Shown: positions 26,741 through 36,600 of the stretch, piece by piece
Numbering within the stretch: position 1 is the first letter of the stretch
How the letters are laid out: each line of letters begins with the position of its first letter
From: Bradyrhizobium sp. ISRA430
GTDB lineage: Bacteria; Pseudomonadota; Alphaproteobacteria; Rhizobiales; Xanthobacteraceae
Length of the DNA: 64,000 bases
Assembly (NCBI RefSeq): GCF_029909975.1
Contig: NZ_CP094516.1
Location: 7,790,501-7,854,500 of the forward strand
Direction of reading: 5' to 3'
Position numbers and translations under genes: made by a program
The notes under the pieces: generated by a model
Seen by the model: only the letters and a program-made list of their open reading frames with translations
What the model was told of the DNA's origin: nothing
The model's database searches: none

Positions 26741-26911
26741 TTATCTCTTCCTCTTGGCCTTCTTCTTCTTGGCGCCCAGCATCGTAAGGCTGGCGTCGAC
26801 GTCCTTCAGGGCGGCTTGAAGCTTCTTCTTCTCGTCCGTCAGCAGCCTTTGCAGCGACTTGCGGTCCTTGTCGCTCAGCGAGGCGCCCTTGGTAAATCTG
26901 ATGAAACCCAT
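26741..26911 (-). CDS. Small basic protein, unknown
   Basis: A 56-residue protein preceded by a GGGGGAG ribosome-binding site, starting MGFIRFTKGASLSDKDRKSLQRLL and ending in a Lys/Arg run (GAKKKKAKRKR). The central region is a probable amphipathic helix. The Lys-rich tail recalls small nucleic-acid-binding proteins. It lies between the NRPS and the transferase on the same strand and may be independent of them. The stretch 26519-26740 beside it holds nothing I can support. Confidence 0.6.
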   Translation of the reverse strand: MGFIRFTKGASLSDKDRKSLQRLLTDEKKKLQAALKDVDASLTMLGAKKKKAKRKR

Positions 26912-27056
26912 AACGCACTCCCCCGTTTGAAAATAATAGTCCAAATAGCAACGCGGGAATAATGTTGCGCGGTAGCGCCAAATAATCAAGATGCAACTTG
27001 AGCACTCACAGCTTTGGCGAGTGAGCGGGTTTTTCCTCCGGCAGAAGCGGAATGTT

Positions 27057-30000
27057 TCAGGCCGCCCTGCGACTGAGCAATCGTCCGAGCGACGCGTTTG
27101 GCTGCGCGACGGCCGCTGTCAGCAGCGCGACGAGATCTTCCATCCATTCACCAACCATCCGGCCGTCGAGCAGCTCGCCCTTGTAATTGCAAGACCCGGT
27201 GATGCCGGTCGGCCGCTGCTTCAGCATCAACGACAGAAATGTCTGGTCGATCGGCAGCACCGGCTGGCCCTCGCGCGCGATGTTTCCGATCGATCGCACC
27301 CCGATATCAGTCAGATCGAGCGGCTTTCGCAGCGGATTCTGCAGCGTGAAATAGACCTGGATCAGCGAGGCCGGATCGATCCCCTCCTGCTGCAGATGGT
27401 CGGCAAGGATGTTGAATGGCAGCTCCTGCCGGGCATACGCGTCGAGCACGCTCTGGCGTATCCGCGCAAAAGCCTGCACGAACGATAGATCAGGCGCGAT
27501 CCTGGTACGGATGATCACCGTGTTCTCGAACGGGCCGATGATCCCGTCGGTGTCCGGCTCGGTGCGATTGGCGATGGCGGTGGCGACCGAGATATCGGTG
27601 CGCCCGGTCCGCGCCAACAGCAGAGCCTTCACTCCGGTGAGGAGAGCCATGAACAGCGTGCCGTTGTGCTGGCTTGCAAACGCGGTGAGCCGCGCGATCA
27701 GCTCGTGCTCCAGGTTGACCGGTTGGTGGCCCGTGGACGCGCCGGGGCTTGCCTCGCCGTCGAAGACAGGAGCCGCGCCGCGCAGATGGTTCGTCCACTC
27801 CGCGGCCTGCCGGCGCGCCGCATCGGTGCCGCACCACCAGCGCTGCCAGCGCGCAACGTCGGAGAAGGCGAGGCGCAATTTCGCTAGCGAACCGGACGGC
27901 CGTCCGGAGCGCGCGGCATAGCGGATGGACCATTCCTCGAACAGCACGCCGATCGACCAGCCGTCGGCGATGGCATGATGCAGCGTCAGCAGCAGGACAT
28001 GATCGGTGGCCTCAAGCCTCAACAGCCGTGCCCGCAACAGCGGCGCTCGTGTGGTGTCGATCGGCGTGACGGCTTCCTGCCCGGCCAACAGCTTGACTTT
28101 CCTGAGCTGGAGCGCCTTGAGCCGCTTGTCGTTTTGTCGCCGTCCATTGCCGATGGTCTCAATGGCAAGCAGCGGGCCTAACTTGCCCGACGCGGCGATG
28201 CGGCTGACCGGCTCATCGCCGTTCCAGCCGAATGCCGTCCGCAGCGATTCGTGCCGGCTGACGACGTCATCGAGCGCCTGCGCCAGGGCGACCGCATCGA
28301 GCGGCCCCTGCAGGCGGAACGCGAAGGGCAGATTGAACAGCGGCAGATCCGGCAGGTTCTGCTCTATACGCATCATCTGATCCTGCGCGATCGACGGTGC
28401 GGGAGGGCCGCTTTCCGTGAGCCGCGGGGCGCTTGCGGTAGCTTTGGGCGGCTTCGTCGCAAGGGCCTCGTCGACGCGCCGGGCGAGCTCCTCGACTGTC
28501 GGCGCCTCGAAGATCGTCTTGATCGGCAGCGACACGCCGAGCGCGCGGGCGACACGCGCCATTGCCTTGCCCGCCAGCAGCGAATGGCCGCCGAGATCGA
28601 AGAAATTGTCGGTGACACCGAGGCTCTCGACCTTCAGCAAGTCGATCCAGATGTCTGACAGCACCTTTTCGGTGAACCGGCGCGCCGGCACGGCGATATC
28701 CGCGCGGGAGGGCTCCTGCTGCGCTGACGCGAGCAAGGCGGACCGATCGATCTTGCCGTGGGCGTTGAGCGGCACCTGCTCCAGGAACAGGAATGCCGAC
28801 GGGACGGCATGGTCCGGCAGCCGGCTCTTCAGGAAGTCGCGCAGCTCGTTGGCGCTGATCGGCGTGCCCGCCTTGGCCACGATATGGGCGATCAGCCTGA
28901 CATCGCTGCTTCCGTCGCGGCGCGGCTCGACGATGCCGGCGCGTACGGCGTGATGATCGGCGAGCGCATTCTCGATCTCCTTGAGCTCGATGCGATAGCC
29001 GCGAATCTTGACCTGGTGATCGGCGCGTCCGAGGCATTCGATCGTCCCGTCGGCGCGGCGGCGGGCGAGATCGCCGGTTCGGTACAGCCGTGCACCGGGC
29101 TGGCGCGCGAAGGGATCGGGCAGGAAGCGTGCTTTGCTCTGCGCGGGATCGTTGATGTAGCCGCGGCCGACGCCGGCGCCGCCGACGCAGAGCTCACCGA
29201 CCACGCCGACCGGCTGCGGCTCGAGATGCGCATCGAGCACGTAGAGCTGGGTGTTGGGCAGCGGTACGCCGACCGGGACGTTGGTCGTCACCGCCGCCGG
29301 CGCCTTGGTCAGGCGATGCAGCGAGACGTCGTCGGAGCACTCCGACGCGCCATAGGCGTTGATCAGCGGCACCCTCGGGCAGCGGGCGAACCAGGCACGG
29401 CAGAGATCGACCGGCAATGGCTCGCCGGTCGAGATCAACAGCCGCAATTTCGAGAAGGCGTGCAGGATGGGCGCTTCCTCCATCCGCTCGACGATGACGC
29501 GCAGCAGCGAGGGAACGATCTCGAGCACCGAAATCCGTTCGCGCTCGATCTCGCGCGCGAGCAGGATGGGATCCTGCACAATCTCATTGCCGCAGATATG
29601 GACGCGCGCGCCGATCATCGGGCCGGCAAGGAACTGCCAGACCGAGATCACAAAGCTCTGCGGCGCGGTCTGCGCGATCACATCTTTGTCCGACAGGCCG
29701 AGCTCGGAAATGAGGGACGCCAGATGGTTCGACAGCCCGCGCTGCTCGATCATGACGCCTTTCGGCGCACCCGACGAGCCGGACGTGTAGATGAGATAGG
29801 CGAGACTCGCTGCCGGACGCCGCGCCGCGCGGGCCGGCTTCGTCGATCCCTGCGCCAGCGCGTCCTCGAGCTCGGCCACCGGGATGCGCTCGACCAGCGG
29901 CTCGAGCAGCGGTTCGACCATGGCGGATTGCGCTCGCGCCGTCAGCAGCATCCGGGCGCCGCTCGATCCGAGGATCGTCGCGAGCCGCGTCGGAGGCTGG

Positions 30001-33000
30001 TCGGGATCGAGGTTGAGAAACGCCGCGCCCACGCGCTGCACGGCGATCATCGCAGCCAGCAGGTCCGGACCGCGATGCGCAAGCAGCGCGACGACTGTCT
30101 CGGCGCCGACGCCTTCACGCGCAAGCCAGCGTGCGGCCGCCTGGCTGCGGCGGGCGAGCTCGCGATAGCTGAGCGATACCCTCCCGTCGGATACCGCCAC
30201 GGCGTTCGGCGTTTTCTTGGCTTGCCTGTCGAAGCGGTCGCAAAGATTGCCGCGCGCAGTGAAGTTGGCCGGCATGCCATGGCCCATCGCCAGCAACCGC
30301 CGGAGCTCGGGCGCCGTCAGCAGCGGCATGCAGGAGACGCGCTGCTCCGGGTTGGCGATGACGGCCTTGAGCAGGGTTTTGAACTGCGCGGCCATCTCTG
30401 CGATGGTGTCGGCGTCGAACAGGTCGGTGGCATATTCGAAGAAGCCGGCGAAGCGGCCGTCGACCTCGACCAGTTCGAGCGTGATGTCGAAGCGCGCGAC
30501 CTTTGGGTCGACCTCCAGCCGGCGCGTCGACAGGCCGGGCCAGCGTGCGGCCTCGATCGATGCGTTCTGAAGGATGAACATGATCCGAAACAGCGGATTG
30601 CCGTCGCTCCGGCGTGTGATCTGCAGCGCCCGCAACACTTCCTCGATCGGAAGGTCCTGATTGCGATAGGCATCCAACGTGACCTGGCGAACGCGCCGCA
30701 AGACTTCGCCGAAGCTCGGATCGCCGCCAAAATCGTTGCGCAGGATCAGCGTGTTGGCGAACAGTCCGATCAGGCGCTCGCTCTCGATCTGGTTGCGGTT
30801 CGCGATCAGCGAGCCGGTCGCGACGTCCTCGTGCCCGGTGTGGCGGAACAACAGGCATTGGAAGGCCGCGAGCAGCGTCATGAAGGGCGTGACGCCCTGG
30901 TCTTGGCTCAGGGATCGCAGATCGGCCGACAGGGCTTTCGAGAAGTCGAGATAATGGCGGGCGCCGTGACCGCTCCAGACCTGCGGTCGCGGCCGGTCGG
31001 TCCGCAGCGGAAGCGTGGTCACGCCGTCGAGCTGGGTCCGCCAATAATCGAGCTGCTCCTTCGCGGCCGGCGACTGCGCCCATGTTTGCTGCCAGAACGC
31101 AAAGTCGCGGTACTGGAAGGCGGGTGGGAGCAGCGCCACCGCACTTCCCTTACGCGCGGCGGAATAATGCGCGGCTAGCTCCTCCCAGAACAGGCTTTGC
31201 GACCACCCATCTGTGACGAGGTGATGAATGTTGATCACCAGCGCGTGGCCGGACTTGTCGAACGAGAGCAGGATGACCTTGAGCGGCACCTCGCGCGCGA
31301 GATCGAATGGATATTGCGCAAGTTTGAGAGCCTCGCGCCTGATGGTCGCGATCCGCTTGTCTTTCGGGCATGGTCTGAGCTTGATCCGTTCGAAGCTGGG
31401 CGCCGATCGAACGGCCCGCTGCATCGGTTCACCGCGCTGTTCGACGAAGACTGAGCGCAGCACCTCGTGGCGTTCGCAGATTGCGGCAATGCTCGCCCGA
31501 AGCGCAGTGACGTCAATCTGCCCCGTGAGCAGGGCCACCTCGACCACATTGTAGTTGTAGCGCGTCGGATCGAGCCGCGAGAGCAGGTACATCCGCTGCT
31601 GCTGGAACGACAGCGGGGCGTGGCCTTCCGCGGCGCGGTGCCATGACGGCAGCCTCATCTCGCGGTTGGTGGTGGCGGTTTCGAGCCGGGCCGCAAGCGC
31701 CGCCACGGTGGCGCAATCGAAGACGTCCTCGAACGAGAAATCGACGTTGAAACGTTCGCGCAGGCGCGAGCGCATCTGCGTTACCGCAAGCGAGTCCGCG
31801 CCCAGCGCAAAGACGTCCTGATCGATGCCAACCTGCGGAAGCTCGAGGAGGCCGGCCCAGATTTCCGCAAGCTGGGTTTCCAGCGCGTTGCGCGGCAACC
31901 GCGCCTCGTCGCCGTCGGCATCGATCGCGATCAGTCCGGCCAGTGCGTTGCGCTTGACCTTGCCGCTGGCGCCCTTTGGCAGCGCCGCCGCGCTGCGGAT
32001 CAGGCTCGGCACCTTGTAGGCCGCGAGCCGCTTTCGCGCGAACTGGCGGAGCTGATCGGACGTCGCATTGGACCCCGGCCGCAGCACCACAACGGCCGCG
32101 ACGTTCTCGCCGAGCTTCAGATGCGGAATGGCGAACACGCCGGCCTCCAGCACAGCCGGATGGCTGAGCAGCACCTCCTCCACCTCGAGCGGCGAGACCT
32201 TTTGTCCGCCGCGGTTGATGACGTCCTTGATGCGGCCGACGATGAAGAGATAGCCGTCGGCGTCGAGATAGCCGAGATCGCCGGTCCGAAACCAGCCGTT
32301 GCGGAATGCTGCCTGTGTGGCCGCATCGTCATTGTAATAGCCGCGGGTCATGTTCGCGCCGCGCAGCATGATCTCGCCCTGCACGCCGCTAGTGCACATG
32401 CGGCCCGCCTCGTCCATGATCGCGATCTCCGGGCCCGCGGCGCGGCCGACCGAGCCGACCTTGCGCATCTCGAACGGATTGGCCGCGATCTGCGAGGCCG
32501 CTTCGGTCATGCCGTAGGTCTCGAGTACGGGGACGCCGAAGGTGGCCTCCAACCCTTCAAGGATGGCAGGCGCAAGCGAAGCCGAGGCCGAGCGGATCAC
32601 GCGGAGCGGCGACGACCGGGCGCGGTCCGGGTCCACTTCCGCCGCCGTCAGCAGTGCGCGGTGAATCGTTGGCACCGCCGTGTACCAGGTCGGTTGCAGC
32701 GCCCGCATCCAGCCGAAGAACGACGCTGCGTCGAAGCCGTTGGTGCAGATGACGCTCGATCCTGCGGCGAGCGCGGTCAAAAGGCCGGAGATCAGTCCAT
32801 GTGCATGAAACAGCGGCAGCACGTTGAGCAGGCGGTCGTGCGCGGTGAGCGACAGCGCACGGCCGGCATTTTCGGCGGAGAGGCACACATTGCGGTGTGT
32901 CAGCGGTACCATCTTCGGCCGCGCCGCCGTGCCTGAGGTCAGCAAGATGAATGCGTCGTCATCAGCGCGCGAGACGCCGCTGCTGTTGGCAGGGCCGACG

Positions 33001-33500
33001 GTCGGACCGATCAGCTCGCAGCCGCCGAGGTTGTCCGCCGGACCCGACACGAAATCGATCACCGCGATGCCGAGCGCCTTGGCCACATCGCGGCTCGGCG
33101 AGTTCATGTCGGACCGCGTGACGAGTGCCGTTAGCTTCAATTCGCTGAAGTAGCGCTGCAGCTCGTCCGCCGTCAGATCGGGATTGACGGGGACGCAGGC
33201 GCAGGCCGTTGCGACCGCGATCAGCGCCAGCGCGCTGTCGGCGCCGCGCGGCAACGCAACGGCGATACGGTCGGCAGGCGCAATGCCGAGCCCGCGCAAC
33301 GTGCGAACCAGATGCTGGATCCGGGCGCCGAGCTCGCCATAAGTGAGTTGTGGCCGGTCCGGGGCGAGCAGGGCGGGCGCGGCCGGAGTCTGCCGGGCGT
33401 ACACCTCGAGGAGGCCGCCGATATGCGCAACGCTTCGCGTTTCGGCCAGCGTGCTGGCCAACCGGTCCGGCGCCGGGTGTGCAGCCTCCGACAATGCCAT
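27057..33500 (-). CDS. Two-module NRPS, A-T-C-A-T-C
   Basis: A 2147-residue nonribosomal peptide synthetase. Order: A1 about 1-500 (P-loop LLTSGTAARPKM near 188, PLFHAHG near 230), T1 with FALGADSLAV (Ser about 568), C1 about 620-1050 (HHLVTDGW near 759), A2 about 1085-1580 (YTSGSSGAPKG near 1237), T2 with FDLGGHSLLAG (Ser about 1639), C2 about 1700-2140 (HHAIADGW near 1842). A1 looks like an oxalate-CoA ligase/AAE3-type acyl-activating enzyme rather than an amino-acid A domain. In A2 the Asp that normally holds the alpha-amino group is Val (SFVISVWQF). There is no thioesterase or reductase; the terminal C domain may release the product onto a free amine. Phosphopantetheinyl transferase and monooxygenase genes lie downstream on the same strand. 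Confidence 0.95.
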   Translation of the reverse strand: MALSEAAHPAPDRLASTLAETRSVAHIGGLLEVYARQTPAAPALLAPDRPQLTYGELGARIQHLVRTLRGLGIAPADRIAVALPRGADSALALIAVATACACVPVNPDLTADELQRYFSELKLTALVTRSDMNSPSRDVAKALGIAVIDFVSGPADNLGGCELIGPTVGPANSSGVSRADDDAFILLTSGTAARPKMVPLTHRNVCLSAENAGRALSLTAHDRLLNVLPLFHAHGLISGLLTALAAGSSVICTNGFDAASFFGWMRALQPTWYTAVPTIHRALLTAAEVDPDRARSSPLRVIRSASASLAPAILEGLEATFGVPVLETYGMTEAASQIAANPFEMRKVGSVGRAAGPEIAIMDEAGRMCTSGVQGEIMLRGANMTRGYYNDDAATQAAFRNGWFRTGDLGYLDADGYLFIVGRIKDVINRGGQKVSPLEVEEVLLSHPAVLEAGVFAIPHLKLGENVAAVVVLRPGSNATSDQLRQFARKRLAAYKVPSLIRSAAALPKGASGKVKRNALAGLIAIDADGDEARLPRNALETQLAEIWAGLLELPQVGIDQDVFALGADSLAVTQMRSRLRERFNVDFSFEDVFDCATVAALAARLETATTNREMRLPSWHRAAEGHAPLSFQQQRMYLLSRLDPTRYNYNVVEVALLTGQIDVTALRASIAAICERHEVLRSVFVEQRGEPMQRAVRSAPSFERIKLRPCPKDKRIATIRREALKLAQYPFDLAREVPLKVILLSFDKSGHALVINIHHLVTDGWSQSLFWEELAAHYSAARKGSAVALLPPAFQYRDFAFWQQTWAQSPAAKEQLDYWRTQLDGVTTLPLRTDRPRPQVWSGHGARHYLDFSKALSADLRSLSQDQGVTPFMTLLAAFQCLLFRHTGHEDVATGSLIANRNQIESERLIGLFANTLILRNDFGGDPSFGEVLRRVRQVTLDAYRNQDLPIEEVLRALQITRRSDGNPLFRIMFILQNASIEAARWPGLSTRRLEVDPKVARFDITLELVEVDGRFAGFFEYATDLFDADTIAEMAAQFKTLLKAVIANPEQRVSCMPLLTAPELRRLLAMGHGMPANFTARGNLCDRFDRQAKKTPNAVAVSDGRVSLSYRELARRSQAAARWLAREGVGAETVVALLAHRGPDLLAAMIAVQRVGAAFLNLDPDQPPTRLATILGSSGARMLLTARAQSAMVEPLLEPLVERIPVAELEDALAQGSTKPARAARRPAASLAYLIYTSGSSGAPKGVMIEQRGLSNHLASLISELGLSDKDVIAQTAPQSFVISVWQFLAGPMIGARVHICGNEIVQDPILLAREIERERISVLEIVPSLLRVIVERMEEAPILHAFSKLRLLISTGEPLPVDLCRAWFARCPRVPLINAYGASECSDDVSLHRLTKAPAAVTTNVPVGVPLPNTQLYVLDAHLEPQPVGVVGELCVGGAGVGRGYINDPAQSKARFLPDPFARQPGARLYRTGDLARRRADGTIECLGRADHQVKIRGYRIELKEIENALADHHAVRAGIVEPRRDGSSDVRLIAHIVAKAGTPISANELRDFLKSRLPDHAVPSAFLFLEQVPLNAHGKIDRSALLASAQQEPSRADIAVPARRFTEKVLSDIWIDLLKVESLGVTDNFFDLGGHSLLAGKAMARVARALGVSLPIKTIFEAPTVEELARRVDEALATKPPKATASAPRLTESGPPAPSIAQDQMMRIEQNLPDLPLFNLPFAFRLQGPLDAVALAQALDDVVSRHESLRTAFGWNGDEPVSRIAASGKLGPLLAIETIGNGRRQNDKRLKALQLRKVKLLAGQEAVTPIDTTRAPLLRARLLRLEATDHVLLLTLHHAIADGWSIGVLFEEWSIRYAARSGRPSGSLAKLRLAFSDVARWQRWWCGTDAARRQAAEWTNHLRGAAPVFDGEASPGASTGHQPVNLEHELIARLTAFASQHNGTLFMALLTGVKALLLARTGRTDISVATAIANRTEPDTDGIIGPFENTVIIRTRIAPDLSFVQAFARIRQSVLDAYARQELPFNILADHLQQEGIDPASLIQVYFTLQNPLRKPLDLTDIGVRSIGNIAREGQPVLPIDQTFLSLMLKQRPTGITGSCNYKGELLDGRMVGEWMEDLVALLTAAVAQPNASLGRLLSRRAA

Positions 33501-33568
33501 TCCTTTTTGGTTTGATTGGGCTATTCTTCCAAGAACTTAGGCAATGCGTCCAGTCTGAGGTGAAGTTT

Positions 33569-33597
33569 AGGCCCCAAAATCTGTGGTTGAGGGGCCT
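33569..33597. promoter_or_regulatory. Inverted repeat in NRPS/cyclase divergent region
   Basis: AGGCCCC (33569-33575) and GGGGCCT (33591-33597) are separated by 15 bp, and the arms extend to TTTA/TTAAA with a one-base bulge. It lies between the divergent NRPS (start 33500) and the cyclase fusion (start 33637). It could be an operator or an mRNA hairpin in the cyclase leader. Confidence 0.4.
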
Positions 33598-33636
33598 TAA
33601 AGCGCTTCGACGGAGTGATGGTCGGGCAGAATCACC

Positions 33637-36600
33637 ATGCTGGAGAACGAGCTGGACAGGGGGACGGAAGGCGCCTTGAAGCGTTGGCTCGAAGACGTTG
33701 GTCTCGGCCACTACAACGATCTTTTCGTACAGCACCGCCTCGATCTCGACGTCATGGGCGACCTGACCGAGGCCGATCTGGCCGAGCTTGGACTGCCGCT
33801 CGGCGATCGCAAGCGGCTGCAGCGGGCGATGACGGCTCTGTTTCAGGCCGAAACGGCCGAGAAGCCGGGTGCGGCGGCGGGTCCGCAGGCTAGGGCCGAA
33901 GTCGGCGCCGAGCGGCGCCAGCTCACCACCATGTTCTGCGACATGGTGGATTCCACCTCGCTCTCTGCCCAGTTCGATCCGGAAGACGTGCGCGATATGA
34001 TCGCGAGCTTCCGCGAGACCTGCGTCCGCGTGGTGAAGCATTACGAAGGCTTTGCCGCCCGCTTCGTCGGCGATGGTATCCTGGTCTACTTCGGCTATCC
34101 GACCGCGCATGAGGACGACGCCGAACGCGCGGTGCGCGCCGGGCTCGAGATCGTGCGGGTACTCTCGACCGCGCGCGCGATCGAGCCGCGCGGCGCACTC
34201 AGCCATGCGCCCGCCGTTCGCATCGGCATCGCGACCGGCCTCGTCGTGGTCGGCGACCTCGTTGGCCAGGGTACCGAGGAGCGCGACTCCGCGGTGGGAG
34301 AAACAGTCAATCTTGCCGCGCGGCTGCAAGGTCTGGCGCCGTCCAACGGCGTGGTGATCTCTTCGTCGACGCAATCGCTGCTGAAGGGGAAATTCGACTA
34401 CCGCAATCTCGGCGTCCATGCGCTGAAGGGCATCTCGGAAAAGACTCAGGCCTGGCATGTGGTGCGCGCATCGCGGGTGGAGACCCGTTTTGCCGCCGTC
34501 ATGGGCACGCGGCTGACCCCGCTCGTCAATCGCGAGGAGGAGATCGCACTGCTGATGGGGCGCTGGCAACAGGTCAAGGACGGCGACGGCCAGGTCGTGG
34601 TCAAGTTCGGCGAACCCGGCATCGGCAAGTCGCGCATCGTGCAGGAGATCTTCGAACGGATTTCAGGCGACCGGCACGGACACGTCTCGTTCCAGTGCTC
34701 GCCCTATCACACCTCGACCGCATTCTATCCTTTCATCGAGCAGCTCAAATTCTCCCTCGGCCTCGACCGCGAGGACACGTCCGGCGCGACGGTGACGAAC
34801 CTCGAGTCCGCGATCGCCGCCGCCCATGGCGATGTCGAGCAGGTGACGCCGCTTTTGGCCGCACTGCTGTCGATTCCCACGGCAGACCGCTATTCGCCGC
34901 TCGATCTGTCGCCGCAGCAGCAGAAGGACGCGACCGTCGCGGCGCTGGTCAATCATCTCTTGGGCCTCGCGCGCGACATGCCGCTGGTGATCGCCCTCGA
35001 GGACTTGCACTGGATCGATCCGACCTCCCGCGAGGTCGTCGATCTCCTCGTCGACCGCGCACAGAACCGGCCGATCCTCGTCATCATCACGGCGCGTTCC
35101 GAATTCCAGCCGAGCTGGAACGCGCATTCGCACATCACCACGCTGGTACTGAACCGCCTGAGCCGGCCGCTGCGCGCGACCATGGTCGAGCGCGTCGCCG
35201 GCCGGGAGCTTCCCAAGGAGGTGGTCGAGGAGATCATCGTCAAGACCGACGGCGTGCCGCTGTTCCTGGAGGAGCTGACCAAGACCGTTCTCGAATCCAA
35301 CGTGCTGACCGAGCGTCACGGCCGCTACGTGCTGTCGGGCCCGTGGCGCCAGCTCGCGATCCCCGCCACGTTGACGGACTCGCTGATGGCGCGCCTCGAC
35401 CGCATGGGGCCGTTCAAGCGGATCGCGCAGATCGGCGCCACCATCGGCCGCGAATTCTCCTATGAGACGCTTCACGCGGTCGCCAACACGCCGGCCGATC
35501 AGATCGAGGCGGCGCTCAATCACCTGGAAGGGGCAGGGCTGATCGTGCGGCGTGGTCATCCGCCGGATGCGCTCTACTCGTTCAAGCACGTGATGATCCA
35601 GAATGCCGCGCATGCGAGCCTGTTGCACAGCGAGCGGCGCAAGCTGCATTCCAGCATCGCCCACGTGCTCGCCGAGATGTATCCGGAGAAGGCCGAGCGC
35701 GAGCCTGAGCTTCTCGCCCACCATCTGACCGAGTCCGGGCAGAGCGAGGGCGCGGCGAGCTTCTGGCTCAAGGCCGGCAAGCGGGCGGCCAAGAGCGGCG
35801 CCAATCTGGAGGCGATCGGCCATCTGCGCCGCGGCCTCGGCGTCATCCAGGCCAATCCACGCATGCAGGGCGCCGACGAGATGGAGCTCGAGCTGCGCAT
35901 CGCGCTCGGCAACGCGCTGATCGCGGCCAAGGGCTATGCCGTGCAGGAGGTCGAGGAGAACTACATCCGCGCGCTCGAGCTCGGCCAGCAGCTCGACGAC
36001 GAGGAGAACACCTTTGCCGCCACCCGCGGGCTCTGGGTCTGCCATTTCATCCGCGCCGACCTCACCCGCGCGCATGATCTCAGCGTCGAGCTGTTGAAAT
36101 TCGCCAAACGCGAGCGGCTGAACGAGCGGGCGAAGCCGGCGCAGCAGACCGGCTATCTCATCGAGGCGCATCGCGCGATCGCGATGACCATGCTGTATCG
36201 CGGGCGCTTTGCCGCCTCGCAGCATCACCTGCACCGCTGCATCAACCTCTACAGCCCCGACCTGCACTCCGACCTGATGGAGCGGCATGGCACCGATCCC
36301 GGTGTCGTCTCGCTGTCCTATCTCGGTTACCTCTTGTGGTTCCTCGGTCGCCCCGATGCGGCGCGCCAGCACAGCGAGCAGGCGATCGCGAATGCGGAGA
36401 AGATTCGCCATCCCTTCACGTTGGCCTTCGCCCTCGTGTTCGGCGCCTATCTCTGCCAGCACTTGCGCGACGTCGAGGGCACGCGCGACCACGCCAACCG
36501 CGCCATGATCATCGCGACCGAGCACAATTTCCTGCACTGGAAGCAGCAGGCGGCGATCCTGCGCGGCTGGGCGCTGACCCAGCTCGGCGAGGCCGACGAG

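Noticed and set aside
28758..31178. 806-codon plus-strand frame inside the NRPS
   Set aside because: Antisense artefact of GC-rich coding; the minus strand has all NRPS core motifs in order.
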